This document shows, piece after piece, positions 1 through 7,690 of a stretch of DNA of 18,829 nt; position 1 is the first letter of the stretch; each line of letters starts with the position of its first letter. Where the stretch lies: positions 1 through 18,829 of the forward strand of contig QHOD01000006.1 of NCBI GenBank assembly GCA_003218615.1, written 5' to 3'. The notes under the pieces are model-generated. The model was not told the DNA's origin. It did not search any database and saw only the letters and a program-made list of their open reading frames with translations. The position numbers and the translations under genes were made by a program. The DNA is from Verrucomicrobiota bacterium (GTDB lineage Bacteria > Verrucomicrobiota > Verrucomicrobiia > Chthoniobacterales > UBA10450).

Positions 1-1
1 C

Positions 2-2071
2 ACCGCCGTTAGCCTGGCTCCCGGTCTTCCACCATTTGGGATATGGAAGTCCACCGATAGCGGCGCAAACTTCACTCTGCTTAACTCTGAGGCGATCTGT
101 CTCAATCCAGGGCTCGCTGGCGATGCCGGCGTGATCCAGTCGAGCTTTGGTTCTACGCGCGGTGTTCATCACGCCGAGTTCGACCCTGGTTACCCGGGGA
201 ACACCACGCTTTATGCCGCTCCGTTCCCGAGGACCGCTGGCGTCCCGCGTAACACCGGAGGCGGCGTTTATCGCTCCCCCGACGATGGCGTAAGCTGGAC
301 GCAGATCAAGACAGCACTCAATTCCGCGAATGCCCAGGATCGGGCTTCGTTCGCTGTCACACCGATCGTAATTTTAGATGTCCCTTTCACCCGGATGTAC
401 GTGGGCGTTGGAAATGACGGAACGAATTCGGCGCGGCTGTATCGCAGCGATGATGTTGTGATCGCTTCGCCGGTGTTCACCGACCTAACAGCAGTGCAAG
501 AGGCGTCCCCAATAAAGAAGCAAACGCTGGGCTACTGCACCGGCCAATGCTGGTACGACAATGTGGTTTTTACGCCTCCGGGACAACCTGACCTCGTGTT
601 CTTGGGCGGTTCGTTCGATTATAGTAATTATGGCTTCAGGAATAACGGACGCGCGTTCATACGTTCAGAGGACGCCGGCTTGACCTTTTACGATCAGACT
701 TGGGATGCGCAGAACAACGGGCCTCCGCCGGGCGGTTCCTGTTGCCAGCCGAATCCGATCTTTCCGAACGGCATGCACCCGGACAGTCACGCCATTGTGA
801 AGATCCCGGGCCAGAACCGCGTGGTTTTTGGCTCAGACGGCGGCCTCATCCGATCAGAACTGGGATTCACGGACATCTCGTCCCAGTGCGTTGTGCCGCG
901 AGCGCAGGCCGGCAATGACCTCCTGACGTGTCAGCAATTGCTCAAAAAGGTGCCGACCACCCTGATCGGCATTAACCCGGGCCTCTCGACGTTGCAGTTC
1001 CAGAGTCTATCGGTTGCGGCAGATAACTCTCTGCATTTGCAAGGTGGGACGCAGGACAACGGAACGTTTGAGACCTATCAAGTGCCTAACGGTAAGATCT
1101 GGCCGCAGATTATCTATGGTGACGGCGGTCTGTCGGGCTTTAACTTCGCCGACTCCGCGCAGCGGGTGAACACATTCACGTCGGCTTTTCACGATGTGAA
1201 CTTCCAGAATGGCGACCCGACGAAGTGGGTCATCGCGAGCGGAAAGATCGTGGCCAGCGGAGAAAGCGCGCTCTTCTATAACCCGATCATTGCCGATCCT
1301 GCCGTAGGAGGGACGATCTTCGCAGGTGCAGTGAGCGTCTGGCGGACTCAAGATTGGGCCGGTAGCCAGGTGTTCCTCGAAGCGACCTGCCCTGAGTTTA
1401 CGACCTCGGGCGCGAATCCGCTCTGTGGTGACTTCGTCCAAATCGGGCTGAACGGCGCGACAAACCTCACCGTATCGTCGGCCGGCGACTATCGCGGCAC
1501 CAGCCGCTCCGGCGGTAATGTTGGCGCCATCGCAAGGGCACCGGGCGACCCGGGGACGCTGTGGGTGGCGACGACACCCGGACGCGTGTTTGTCTCGAAG
1601 AACGCCGATAATGCCACGCCGACCCTTGTCACTTACACACGGATCGACACGCTCGCCTCGAACAGTCCAGGCCGGTTCATTAGCGGTATCTATGTCGATC
1701 CAGCCAACCCGAATCACGCCTGGCTCTCCTATTCGAGCTATAGTACGCTGGATCCGGCAACACCGGGACACGTATTCGAAGTCACCTTCAATCCGATAGG
1801 TCCGACGGCGACATGGACGAACCTCGACGGGTCGGGAGGGACGATGTTCCCAGACTTCCCGGCAACAGGTATTGCCGCCGATTCGAATGGCGATCTCTAT
1901 GTCTCGAATGACTGGGGCGTCCTAAGGTTGCCGAACGGCTCGCCTGACTGGGAGGTTGCCGGCACTGCTCTTCCCATGGTCGAGGTTACAGGCCTCAACA
2001 TCGTGCCCAGTGCTCGACTGCTCTACGCCTCTACTCACGGACGAGGCGCTTGGAAGCTGAAACTACCGTAA
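2..2071 (+). CDS. Asp-box (BNR/sortilin-like) beta-propeller protein, 5'-truncated by window edge
   Basis: The reading frame is open from base 2 to the TAA at 2069-2071, so about 689 C-terminal residues are visible and the true start lies outside the window. A GTG at 131 is only an internal codon, because the codons before it already encode the repeat WKSTDSGANF. Asp-box motifs (S-x-D-x-G-x-x-W/F) recur: STDSGANF near the edge, SPDDGVSW about 45 residues into the GTG-start frame, and SEDAGLTF near residue 180 of that frame. The C-terminus ends in YASTHGRGAWKLKLP, a close typical of secreted multi-bladed propellers of the VPS10/sortilin/YCF48-like superfamily. Paired cysteines (for example GYCTGQCW and GGSCCQP) fit an extracytoplasmic location. 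Such proteins are often annotated as glycosyl hydrolase-like, but no sialidase catalytic set is visible and I infer no enzymatic activity. The gene ends at a strong terminator. Confidence 0.8.
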   Translation, partial: TAVSLAPGLPPFGIWKSTDSGANFTLLNSEAICLNPGLAGDAGVIQSSFGSTRGVHHAEFDPGYPGNTTLYAAPFPRTAGVPRNTGGGVYRSPDDGVSWTQIKTALNSANAQDRASFAVTPIVILDVPFTRMYVGVGNDGTNSARLYRSDDVVIASPVFTDLTAVQEASPIKKQTLGYCTGQCWYDNVVFTPPGQPDLVFLGGSFDYSNYGFRNNGRAFIRSEDAGLTFYDQTWDAQNNGPPPGGSCCQPNPIFPNGMHPDSHAIVKIPGQNRVVFGSDGGLIRSELGFTDISSQCVVPRAQAGNDLLTCQQLLKKVPTTLIGINPGLSTLQFQSLSVAADNSLHLQGGTQDNGTFETYQVPNGKIWPQIIYGDGGLSGFNFADSAQRVNTFTSAFHDVNFQNGDPTKWVIASGKIVASGESALFYNPIIADPAVGGTIFAGAVSVWRTQDWAGSQVFLEATCPEFTTSGANPLCGDFVQIGLNGATNLTVSSAGDYRGTSRSGGNVGAIARAPGDPGTLWVATTPGRVFVSKNADNATPTLVTYTRIDTLASNSPGRFISGIYVDPANPNHAWLSYSSYSTLDPATPGHVFEVTFNPIGPTATWTNLDGSGGTMFPDFPATGIAADSNGDLYVSNDWGVLRLPNGSPDWEVAGTALPMVEVTGLNIVPSARLLYASTHGRGAWKLKLP

Positions 2072-2086
2072 AAGGTTTGTTTGCAC

Positions 2087-2126
2087 CGGGCGGGATAGGT
2101 GAAAATCTATCCCGCCCGTTTTTTTT
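2087..2126 (+). terminator. Strong intrinsic terminator after the propeller gene
   Basis: A perfect 12-bp stem (CGGGCGGGATAG at 2087-2098 with CTATCCCGCCCG at 2107-2118) has an 8-nt loop and is followed at once by eight T residues (2119-2126). It lies 15 nt after the propeller stop codon, so it should end that transcript and insulate the lipoprotein gene downstream. Confidence 0.93.
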
Positions 2127-2154
2127 CGGTGAGATGGTGTATTGTTAAGCGAGA

Positions 2155-2586
2155 ATGTATCGTTCTCTCGAACATCTGATTGCCGGCTGGGCCTTTTTGA
2201 TTCTGGCGGGCTGCGCCGCATCGCTTAATGCTGAGCCGGCAGGGGTGCTAGAAGGACATCTAAGCATCGTTTCCTCCAAGCCGGTCGAGCCAACCGATAA
2301 AAATACGCCGTCGGCCACGGAGGAAAACTATGCTGACTATCCAGTGCTCATCTTGAGTCAGGACGGACAAAAAGAAATTGCGCGAGTGACAGCGGACAAC
2401 AATGGAAATTATCGCGTTGAGTTGCCGCCGGGGGATTATATTCTGGATGTGCAAGGGCGCACCCGCGGGCGCGTGCGCGCGAAACCACAACGATTCACGG
2501 TTATTTCAAACCAGACGGTCCGCGTGAATATGGATATTGACCTCGGCCGCTCGCCAAGCTCGGCGCAACCGCTGCAGGGTGATTGA
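2155..2586 (+). CDS. Small lipoprotein with carboxypeptidase-regulatory-like (CarboxypepD_reg/Cna-B type) domain
   Basis: The 143-residue protein has a lipoprotein signal peptide: a hydrophobic run at about residues 8-19 and lipobox L17-A18-G19-C20, predicting lipid attachment at Cys20. The mature part has the features of a small beta-sandwich. It contains YPVLILSQDGQKEIARVTAD, then GNYRVELPPGDYILDVQG, which is the hallmark turn-strand pattern of carboxypeptidase regulatory-like/Cna-B-like domains, and ends with FTVISNQTVRVNMDIDLG. Such domains serve as structural or adhesive modules in envelope proteins, and no catalytic residues are seen. The ATG start is chosen because it gives a complete signal peptide. 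No Shine-Dalgarno sequence is evident. The gene stands alone between the terminator at 2087-2126 and a promoter that overlaps its stop codon. Its exact role is unknown. Confidence 0.75.
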   Translation: MYRSLEHLIAGWAFLILAGCAASLNAEPAGVLEGHLSIVSSKPVEPTDKNTPSATEENYADYPVLILSQDGQKEIARVTADNNGNYRVELPPGDYILDVQGRTRGRVRAKPQRFTVISNQTVRVNMDIDLGRSPSSAQPLQGD

Positions 2587-2611
2587 CAAAACGACCCGGC
2601 CGGAGTTAAAT
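2583..2611 (+). promoter_or_regulatory. Candidate sigma70-type promoter for yebC
   Basis: A perfect -35 box TTGACA (2583-2588) is followed by a 17-nt spacer and TTAAAT (2606-2611, 4 of 6 matches to TATAAT). The -35 box overlaps the TGA stop (2584-2586) of the lipoprotein gene. Transcription would start near 2618, leaving a leader of about 75 nt before yebC. A small hairpin, CCGGAG(2600-2605)/CTCCGG(2612-2617), spans the -10 box. Confidence 0.45.
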
Positions 2612-2694
2612 CTCCGGTAGTTAGTCCGCTACCTCGCCAGCCATTCTCTCGCGAGGCGCTGTTTCCAAAACTGCAGAAATACAACTCCGCACCT

Positions 2695-3450
2695 ATGGCG
2701 GGACATAGCAAATGGTCGAAGGTCAAGCGTTTCAAAGGCGCAATCGACGCGAAACGCGGCAAAATCTTCAGCAAATTATCAAAGGAAATCACCATCGCCG
2801 CTAAAACCGGTGGTGGCGATCCCAATGGCAATCCGCGTCTGCGGAGCGCGATCCAGGCAGCGCGCGCGCAAAGCATGCCGAATGATAACGTGGAGCGCGC
2901 AATCAAACGCGGTACCGGCGAAGGCAAAGACGGGCAGCAGTTTGATGAGATTGTATATGAAGGCTATGCCCCGGGCGGCGTGGCCATCATTGTGGAAGCC
3001 GCCACCGACAACAAGAACCGGACCGGAGCGGAGATTCGGAGCATCTTTACCAAGCACAACGGCAACCTCGCTTCCAGCGGCAGTGTCTCATATATGTTTC
3101 ACCGGAAAGGCCAGATCACCGTTGCGCGGTCGAGCATTGACGAGGACCGGCTCCTGGAACTCGCCCTCGAAGCTGGGGCGGAGGAGTTGACAACCGATGA
3201 GGATCAGTATCTTATTACCACTTCCCACGATCAGCTATACGCGGTAGCTGAGGCGCTCAGAAATGCGGGCGTGACTACCGATGGGCAAAAGTTTACATTC
3301 ATTCCCGATACAACTGTTCCGGTTGCCGACGAGACCGTGGCGCGTCAGGTGCTCCGCTTGTGTGACGCGCTCGAAGACGACGACGACGTGCAAAACGTCC
3401 ACTCAAATCTAGAAATCCCAGACGAATTGCTGGCCACGTTGCCAGCCTGA
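2695..3450 (+). CDS. yebC: YebC/PmpR/TACO1-family protein
   Basis: The 251-residue protein matches the YebC family along its full length. It begins with the diagnostic MAGHSKWSKVKRFKGAIDAK, followed by RGKIFSKLSKEITIAAKTGG, the SMPNDNVERAIKRGTGE block (about residues 60-77), the YEGYAPGGVAIIVEAATDNKNRT block (about residues 89-111), and the SSGSVSYMFHRKG block. It ends with the acidic domain 2/3 pattern DDDDVQNVHSNLEIP. Members are cytoplasmic. They were long treated as DNA-binding transcriptional regulators, and more recently have been linked to translation of difficult (for example proline-rich) stretches by the ribosome, like mitochondrial TACO1. The length is normal (about 240-250). The ATG is fixed by the invariant N-terminus. 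A sigma70-like promoter lies about 80 nt upstream, and rho begins 65 nt downstream on the same strand, so read-through into rho is possible. Confidence 0.96.
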   Translation: MAGHSKWSKVKRFKGAIDAKRGKIFSKLSKEITIAAKTGGGDPNGNPRLRSAIQAARAQSMPNDNVERAIKRGTGEGKDGQQFDEIVYEGYAPGGVAIIVEAATDNKNRTGAEIRSIFTKHNGNLASSGSVSYMFHRKGQITVARSSIDEDRLLELALEAGAEELTTDEDQYLITTSHDQLYAVAEALRNAGVTTDGQKFTFIPDTTVPVADETVARQVLRLCDALEDDDDVQNVHSNLEIPDELLATLPA

Positions 3451-3515
3451 AAAGTATTGCTTGCAGAAAACTTGTTAAGGCGCTGCCCAGCCGCAGCGAG
3501 GAACTCCATTTAATT

Positions 3516-4877
3516 ATGAACGAACAAAACGAGAACCAGCCTGCCCCGCTGGAAACTGAATCCGCTTCGCAGGAGCAACGCCAGCATCGCCCTCGTCGCC
3601 GCTTCCCGCGGCGGCGCTACCGTGATCGGGGCGATCGCTTTGGAGGCGATAATTCAAACGCGTCGCCAAATTCTTCGCCCGCGCTAGGCGGAACTGCGAG
3701 CGTTGAGACGTTGGATCAAGAAGCTCGAGAGGGCGCCGAGGGCGCAGTCGAAAACGGTGAACAAGTTCAGGTTGAGCCGGAATTCGGCGAAGGCATCATC
3801 GAGATTTCAGGCAAAGGTTTCGGATTCTTGCGCGATCCAAAGCGCAATTTCGTGCAGACGCCGCAAGACATTTTCGTCACGCCCGAAATCGTTCGCCGGT
3901 TTGCTTTGCGAGACGGCATGTGGATTTACGGCGAAACACGGCGCGGCAGCCGCGGCCCGCAATTGGTCAAGTTGCTTACGATCAACGGGGAGGAGCCGAC
4001 AAAATATCAAGGCCTCCGTCCGTTCGAGGAATTGACGACGATCAACCCGAACAAGCGAATTAAGCTTGAGACGGACCCGGACCGTTACACGACGCGCATC
4101 ATGGATCTGATGACGCCGCTGGGCATGGGTCAGCGCGGTTTGATTGTCGCCCCGCCGCGCACCGGCAAGACGACGCTGCTGCATCACATCGCCGAGGCAG
4201 TCACGAAAAATCACAAGGATATGCACGTGATCATTCTGCTTGTCGATGAACGCCCGGAAGAGGTCACCGATTTCCGGCGTTCGCATCCGACGGCCGAATT
4301 GATGGCGAGCTCGAACGACAGCGACATCAAGAGTCACACCCGCATCGCCCAACTGGCCATCGAGCGCGCAAAACGTCTCGTCGAAGCCGGAAAGCATGTA
4401 TTCATCTTGCTTGATTCGATCACGCGCACGGCCCGCGCCTTCAATAATGCGATGGCTGGCGGAGGTCGCACCATGAGTGGCGGTATCGATGCCCGAGCGA
4501 TGGAAATACCGCGCAAAATTTTCGCAGCCGCGCGTAATACCGAGGAAGCCGGCTCTCTCACCATTGTAGCGACCGCGCTGATCGAAACCGGCAGCCGCAT
4601 GGACGAGCTGATCTTCCAGGAGTTCAAAGGCACCGGAAACATGGAAATGGTCCTGGATCGTAAGATTAGCGATCAGCGGATTTATCCGGCCATCGATATT
4701 TTTCTGTCGGGGACGCGGCGCGAAGAATTGCTGCTACAACCGTGGGAGCTGGAGAAAATCAACCTCATCCGCCGCGGCCTTGCCGGTCACAAACCGGAGG
4801 AAGCGATTCAGCGTCTCTTGATGTTCGTTAAAAAATTCCCGACCAACGCTGAAATGCTCAAGGGAATTCCGGGTTAA
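3516..4877 (+). CDS. rho: Transcription termination factor Rho with Arg-rich disordered N-terminus
   Basis: This 453-residue protein is the hexameric RNA-dependent ATPase that ends transcription. Residues 1-90 are low-complexity: Q/N/E-rich, then an Arg block (HRPRRRFPRRRYRDRGDRFG, about residues 24-43), then an acidic stretch. The OB-fold RNA-binding domain starts near residue 92 (GIIEISGKGFGFLRDPKRN). The ATPase core follows: Walker A GLIVAPPRTGKT near residue 210, the catalytic-Glu region LLVDERPEEVTDFRR, Walker B HVFILLDSITR, a Q-loop region AGGGRTMSGGIDARAME, and an R-loop region ETGSRMDELIFQEFKGTGN. The usual N-terminal helical Rho_N domain is not recognisable. ATG 3516 is the first usable start after yebC (no ATG, GTG or TTG in frame back to 3450), and GAGGA at 3498-3502 is a distant possible Shine-Dalgarno site. 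The P-loop has Arg-Thr where E. coli has Lys181-Ala182. Confidence 0.97.
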   Translation: MNEQNENQPAPLETESASQEQRQHRPRRRFPRRRYRDRGDRFGGDNSNASPNSSPALGGTASVETLDQEAREGAEGAVENGEQVQVEPEFGEGIIEISGKGFGFLRDPKRNFVQTPQDIFVTPEIVRRFALRDGMWIYGETRRGSRGPQLVKLLTINGEEPTKYQGLRPFEELTTINPNKRIKLETDPDRYTTRIMDLMTPLGMGQRGLIVAPPRTGKTTLLHHIAEAVTKNHKDMHVIILLVDERPEEVTDFRRSHPTAELMASSNDSDIKSHTRIAQLAIERAKRLVEAGKHVFILLDSITRTARAFNNAMAGGGRTMSGGIDARAMEIPRKIFAAARNTEEAGSLTIVATALIETGSRMDELIFQEFKGTGNMEMVLDRKISDQRIYPAIDIFLSGTRREELLLQPWELEKINLIRRGLAGHKPEEAIQRLLMFVKKFPTNAEMLKGIPG

Positions 4878-4907
4878 GGCCGCCAAGCGGCAGGATACCG
4901 CTCGCTT

Positions 4908-7649
4908 CTACAACTTAACGTGACGGTTGTAGAGCGCGTGGATCGTTTCACGGGCATTAGCGTATTTTTGGCGAAAAGCTTCGAGGTCATGATAGCCAAG
5001 ACGAATCGCCAGCTTTCGTTGTTCGCCCGGATCGCTGGAAAGTGCTGAGACGCTTCTGTTGTCGTAACGCCGCAGCACAGATTCGCAGCGGCGCAGAAAC
5101 GTGTAGGCCAGCTTAAGCTCGCCAACATCGGAATCGTTCAGATGTCGGCGCGTGCCCAACTGATCGAGTGCGCGTTCCCAATTAGGTTCCCAGATATTTT
5201 CGCGCATTTGCAAGGCCTGAACCAGAAATTCTCCTTCGATAATCCCGCCGGTTCCGGTTTTGAAATCGAGAAAATCCGATCCACTCCCGCGCTCGCGTCG
5301 AATGCGCTCGAGCATATTGTCGATCTTTATGGGAAGATCGACATCTTGGCCGGCGTGACGCCAGGCGCGTTTTGCTATTTCGATAAATTCACCTTGCAAC
5401 GGCCCTGTCACAGCGCGGCCCCGGGTCAGCGCCTGTAGCTCCCAATGTTGGGCCCGGTTTGCGTAATAGGATTGATAAGTTTCAACGGAGCAAACGAGCG
5501 GGCCCTTTTCTCCTTCGGGGCGCAGCCTTGCGTCAAGCAGCCAAATATTTCCTTCGGCGGTGGGCTGCGCCATCGTGACGACAAGATTTTGCGCGGAACG
5601 AATGTCGTCGCCGACGAATAAAACATCCAGGTCCGCGCCATAGCTGATATGGCGTCCGCCAAATTTGCCGAGAGCGACGATGGTCAATCGTTCACCTCCA
5701 AGGAGCTTGCCGACAAAGAGCATGCAGGCTTCGGCCAGATCGGAAAGCTCAGTAAAAATCGCTTCAGGTTTGGCCAGGCCGAGCGCGTCGCGCAAAACAA
5801 TGCGCAACAATTGTCTGTATCGGTAGGCGCGTATCGGGTCGAGATTGCTTGCATCCGCGCCTAATGAATCGAGCCGCCGTAAATTTTCCGCTACCGATCG
5901 TGGTTCATCAAATGTCGGGTCCCGGGTAATGTCTTCTAAAAGCTGCGGTCGCCGAATCAAGAGCTCGCTGGCAAATCGGCTCGCGTCGAACGTCTTGACC
6001 AGCAACTCGAGCAATCGAGGATTTGTGACGAGAAGCTCGAAGAGTAAACTGCGCAGGCCATAGGCTTCGACGAAACGAACGAATTGATTGAGCGTCGCAT
6101 CCGGATCGGCGGCCTTGGTGAGCCACTCGAGCAAGATCGGACGCAATTTGCGAAACGTTTGACGGGTGCGCGGCGCGACGTGGAAACTCGCTGGCCCTTG
6201 GGCCAGATTCGCAAGGGCCTTGCCTGCGCGCTTTTGATCGCTGAAAATTTCCAGATCGATTTTGGCCGGTTCGGCAGGCATTTCGGAGATGATCCGTCTA
6301 AAAATTGGGCGAACAGCGCGCATCCTTTCTCGCAGCGCCGCGGTGAAGTCTTCAGCGGACGAAAAGCGAAGGCTGCGTGAGAGCTGCTGCAGCACTTCCG
6401 GTTCTTGCGGAACAGTGTGGATCTGCTGCTCGGCCTCTATCTGCAAACGATGCTCAACGCGGCGGAGAAACCGATATGTTTTGTCGAGTATCAGCACTTC
6501 ATCGCGTGGAAGAAGATCCAATTGACGAAGTGCTCGCAGGGCTTTGAGCATACTCGGTTCTTGCAGGAACGGATGGTGCGCTCCGTGGATGAGTTGCAGC
6601 GCCTGCACGATAAATTCGATTTCGCGAATGCCGCCAATGCCAAGTTTGACGTCGCGCTCGAGCTTGTCGGGCCCGACCAGGTCGCGTTCAATGCGTCGCT
6701 TGATATTAGCGATTTCGTCGAGCAAATCGGGCGTCGTACTCTTCGGATAAATAAAGGGCTGATGTTGCCGCAGGAATTCGTAAGCCAGCTCGCGGCTGCC
6801 GGCGATTCCGCGCGTCTTAATCAGCGCGAGACGCTCCCAGGTCTCGCCAAAGCCCGCATAATAATTCTCCATGCTTTCGAGCGACCGCGCCAGCGGCCCG
6901 GTCGAGCCTTCCGGACGAAGGCGCAGATCGACACGAAACATTGAGCCTTCCGGATGAGGTGTTGAGAATGTTTCGAGGACTTTTTTCCCGAGCCGGTTAA
7001 AGAACTCGTGATACGACAAATGCGGCGTGAGTTGGCCTTCGTCGCTGTAAAGAAACAGGAGATCGACATCCGAGCTGTGATTCAGTTCGCCGCCTCCCAG
7101 TTTGCCCAGCGCCAGAATAGCGAACTCGGCCTTGGGAGAACCATGGCGCCGGCGAAATTCTGCATCCCAATGCTCGAACACTCCCCGGATGCAAATTTCC
7201 GCGATCTGCGAAAGCTCCCCGGTCGTTTCCTCAAGCGGCGCGACGTTGGCAAGTTCGCGAAGCGCGACACGGGTCATCTCGCGGCCTTTCCAGAAACGAA
7301 GCGCTGCGAAATTTTGATTTGAGATCGAGTCGTCAGCCAGAGCGTGAAGCTCGCTAAACATTTCCGCGTAGCCGCGAGACGCGAGACACACCTCAGGGCG
7401 GGCAAGCCACAGAAGCGTTTCGGGATTCCGCGTCAGTCTCGTCGCGCAAATGCTCGAGACTGCGAGAAGATGCAACAGGGCCGGTTCACCCAACGGAAAT
7501 TGCTCCACTACATCATCAAGGGACTGCGCGGTTGCCGGCCACTTTTCGCTGAACTGGACAAGAGTGGTTTCGACCTGCGGAGGGTTCAGCGATGCGGCCG
7601 CTTTTTCCCGAATCCAACGCTTATCTTCATCCATCGCGCGGAACATCAC
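4908..7649 (-). CDS. glnE: Bifunctional glutamine synthetase adenylyltransferase/adenylyl-removing enzyme
   Basis: At 913 residues the length is close to E. coli GlnE (946). There are two nucleotidyltransferase domains. The N-terminal adenylyl-removing half carries LGKLGGGELNHSSDVDLLFL (residues 181-200) and GIGGIREIEFIVQALQ (about 337-352). The C-terminal adenylyl-transferring half carries ALGKFGGRHISYGADLDVLF (659-678), DARLRPEGEKGP (about 706-717) and GTGGIIEGEFLVQALQ (about 799-814). Both Asp-x-Asp metal pairs are intact. The cytoplasmic enzyme adds AMP to, or removes it from, glutamine synthetase according to PII and glutamine status. No glnA, glnB or glnD gene is in the window. The start at 7649 (ATG) has a second in-frame Met at residue 6 and no clear Shine-Dalgarno, so either could be used. 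It lies 41 nt after the lipid kinase stop, suggesting one transcript. It converges on rho with only 30 nt between stops. Confidence 0.96.
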   Translation of the reverse strand: MMFRAMDEDKRWIREKAAASLNPPQVETTLVQFSEKWPATAQSLDDVVEQFPLGEPALLHLLAVSSICATRLTRNPETLLWLARPEVCLASRGYAEMFSELHALADDSISNQNFAALRFWKGREMTRVALRELANVAPLEETTGELSQIAEICIRGVFEHWDAEFRRRHGSPKAEFAILALGKLGGGELNHSSDVDLLFLYSDEGQLTPHLSYHEFFNRLGKKVLETFSTPHPEGSMFRVDLRLRPEGSTGPLARSLESMENYYAGFGETWERLALIKTRGIAGSRELAYEFLRQHQPFIYPKSTTPDLLDEIANIKRRIERDLVGPDKLERDVKLGIGGIREIEFIVQALQLIHGAHHPFLQEPSMLKALRALRQLDLLPRDEVLILDKTYRFLRRVEHRLQIEAEQQIHTVPQEPEVLQQLSRSLRFSSAEDFTAALRERMRAVRPIFRRIISEMPAEPAKIDLEIFSDQKRAGKALANLAQGPASFHVAPRTRQTFRKLRPILLEWLTKAADPDATLNQFVRFVEAYGLRSLLFELLVTNPRLLELLVKTFDASRFASELLIRRPQLLEDITRDPTFDEPRSVAENLRRLDSLGADASNLDPIRAYRYRQLLRIVLRDALGLAKPEAIFTELSDLAEACMLFVGKLLGGERLTIVALGKFGGRHISYGADLDVLFVGDDIRSAQNLVVTMAQPTAEGNIWLLDARLRPEGEKGPLVCSVETYQSYYANRAQHWELQALTRGRAVTGPLQGEFIEIAKRAWRHAGQDVDLPIKIDNMLERIRRERGSGSDFLDFKTGTGGIIEGEFLVQALQMRENIWEPNWERALDQLGTRRHLNDSDVGELKLAYTFLRRCESVLRRYDNRSVSALSSDPGEQRKLAIRLGYHDLEAFRQKYANARETIHALYNRHVKL

Positions 7650-7690
7650 GCGAATTTGACAGAAAGACCAGTTAACGCACCGCGCGGGGA

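Noticed and set aside
1007..1771. Minus-strand ORF of 254 codons
   Set aside because: It lies opposite the Asp-box gene, is rich in Arg and Cys with no domain pattern, and is a shadow of GC-rich codons on the other strand.
4878..4907. Short overlapping hairpins between rho and glnE (GCCGC/GCGGC and AGCGG/CCGCT) as a bidirectional terminator
   Set aside because: The stems are only 5 bp and no T-run follows on either strand, so termination cannot be supported.
6405..6944. Plus-strand ORF of 179 codons inside glnE
   Set aside because: It is antisense to conserved GlnE sequence and has no family features.
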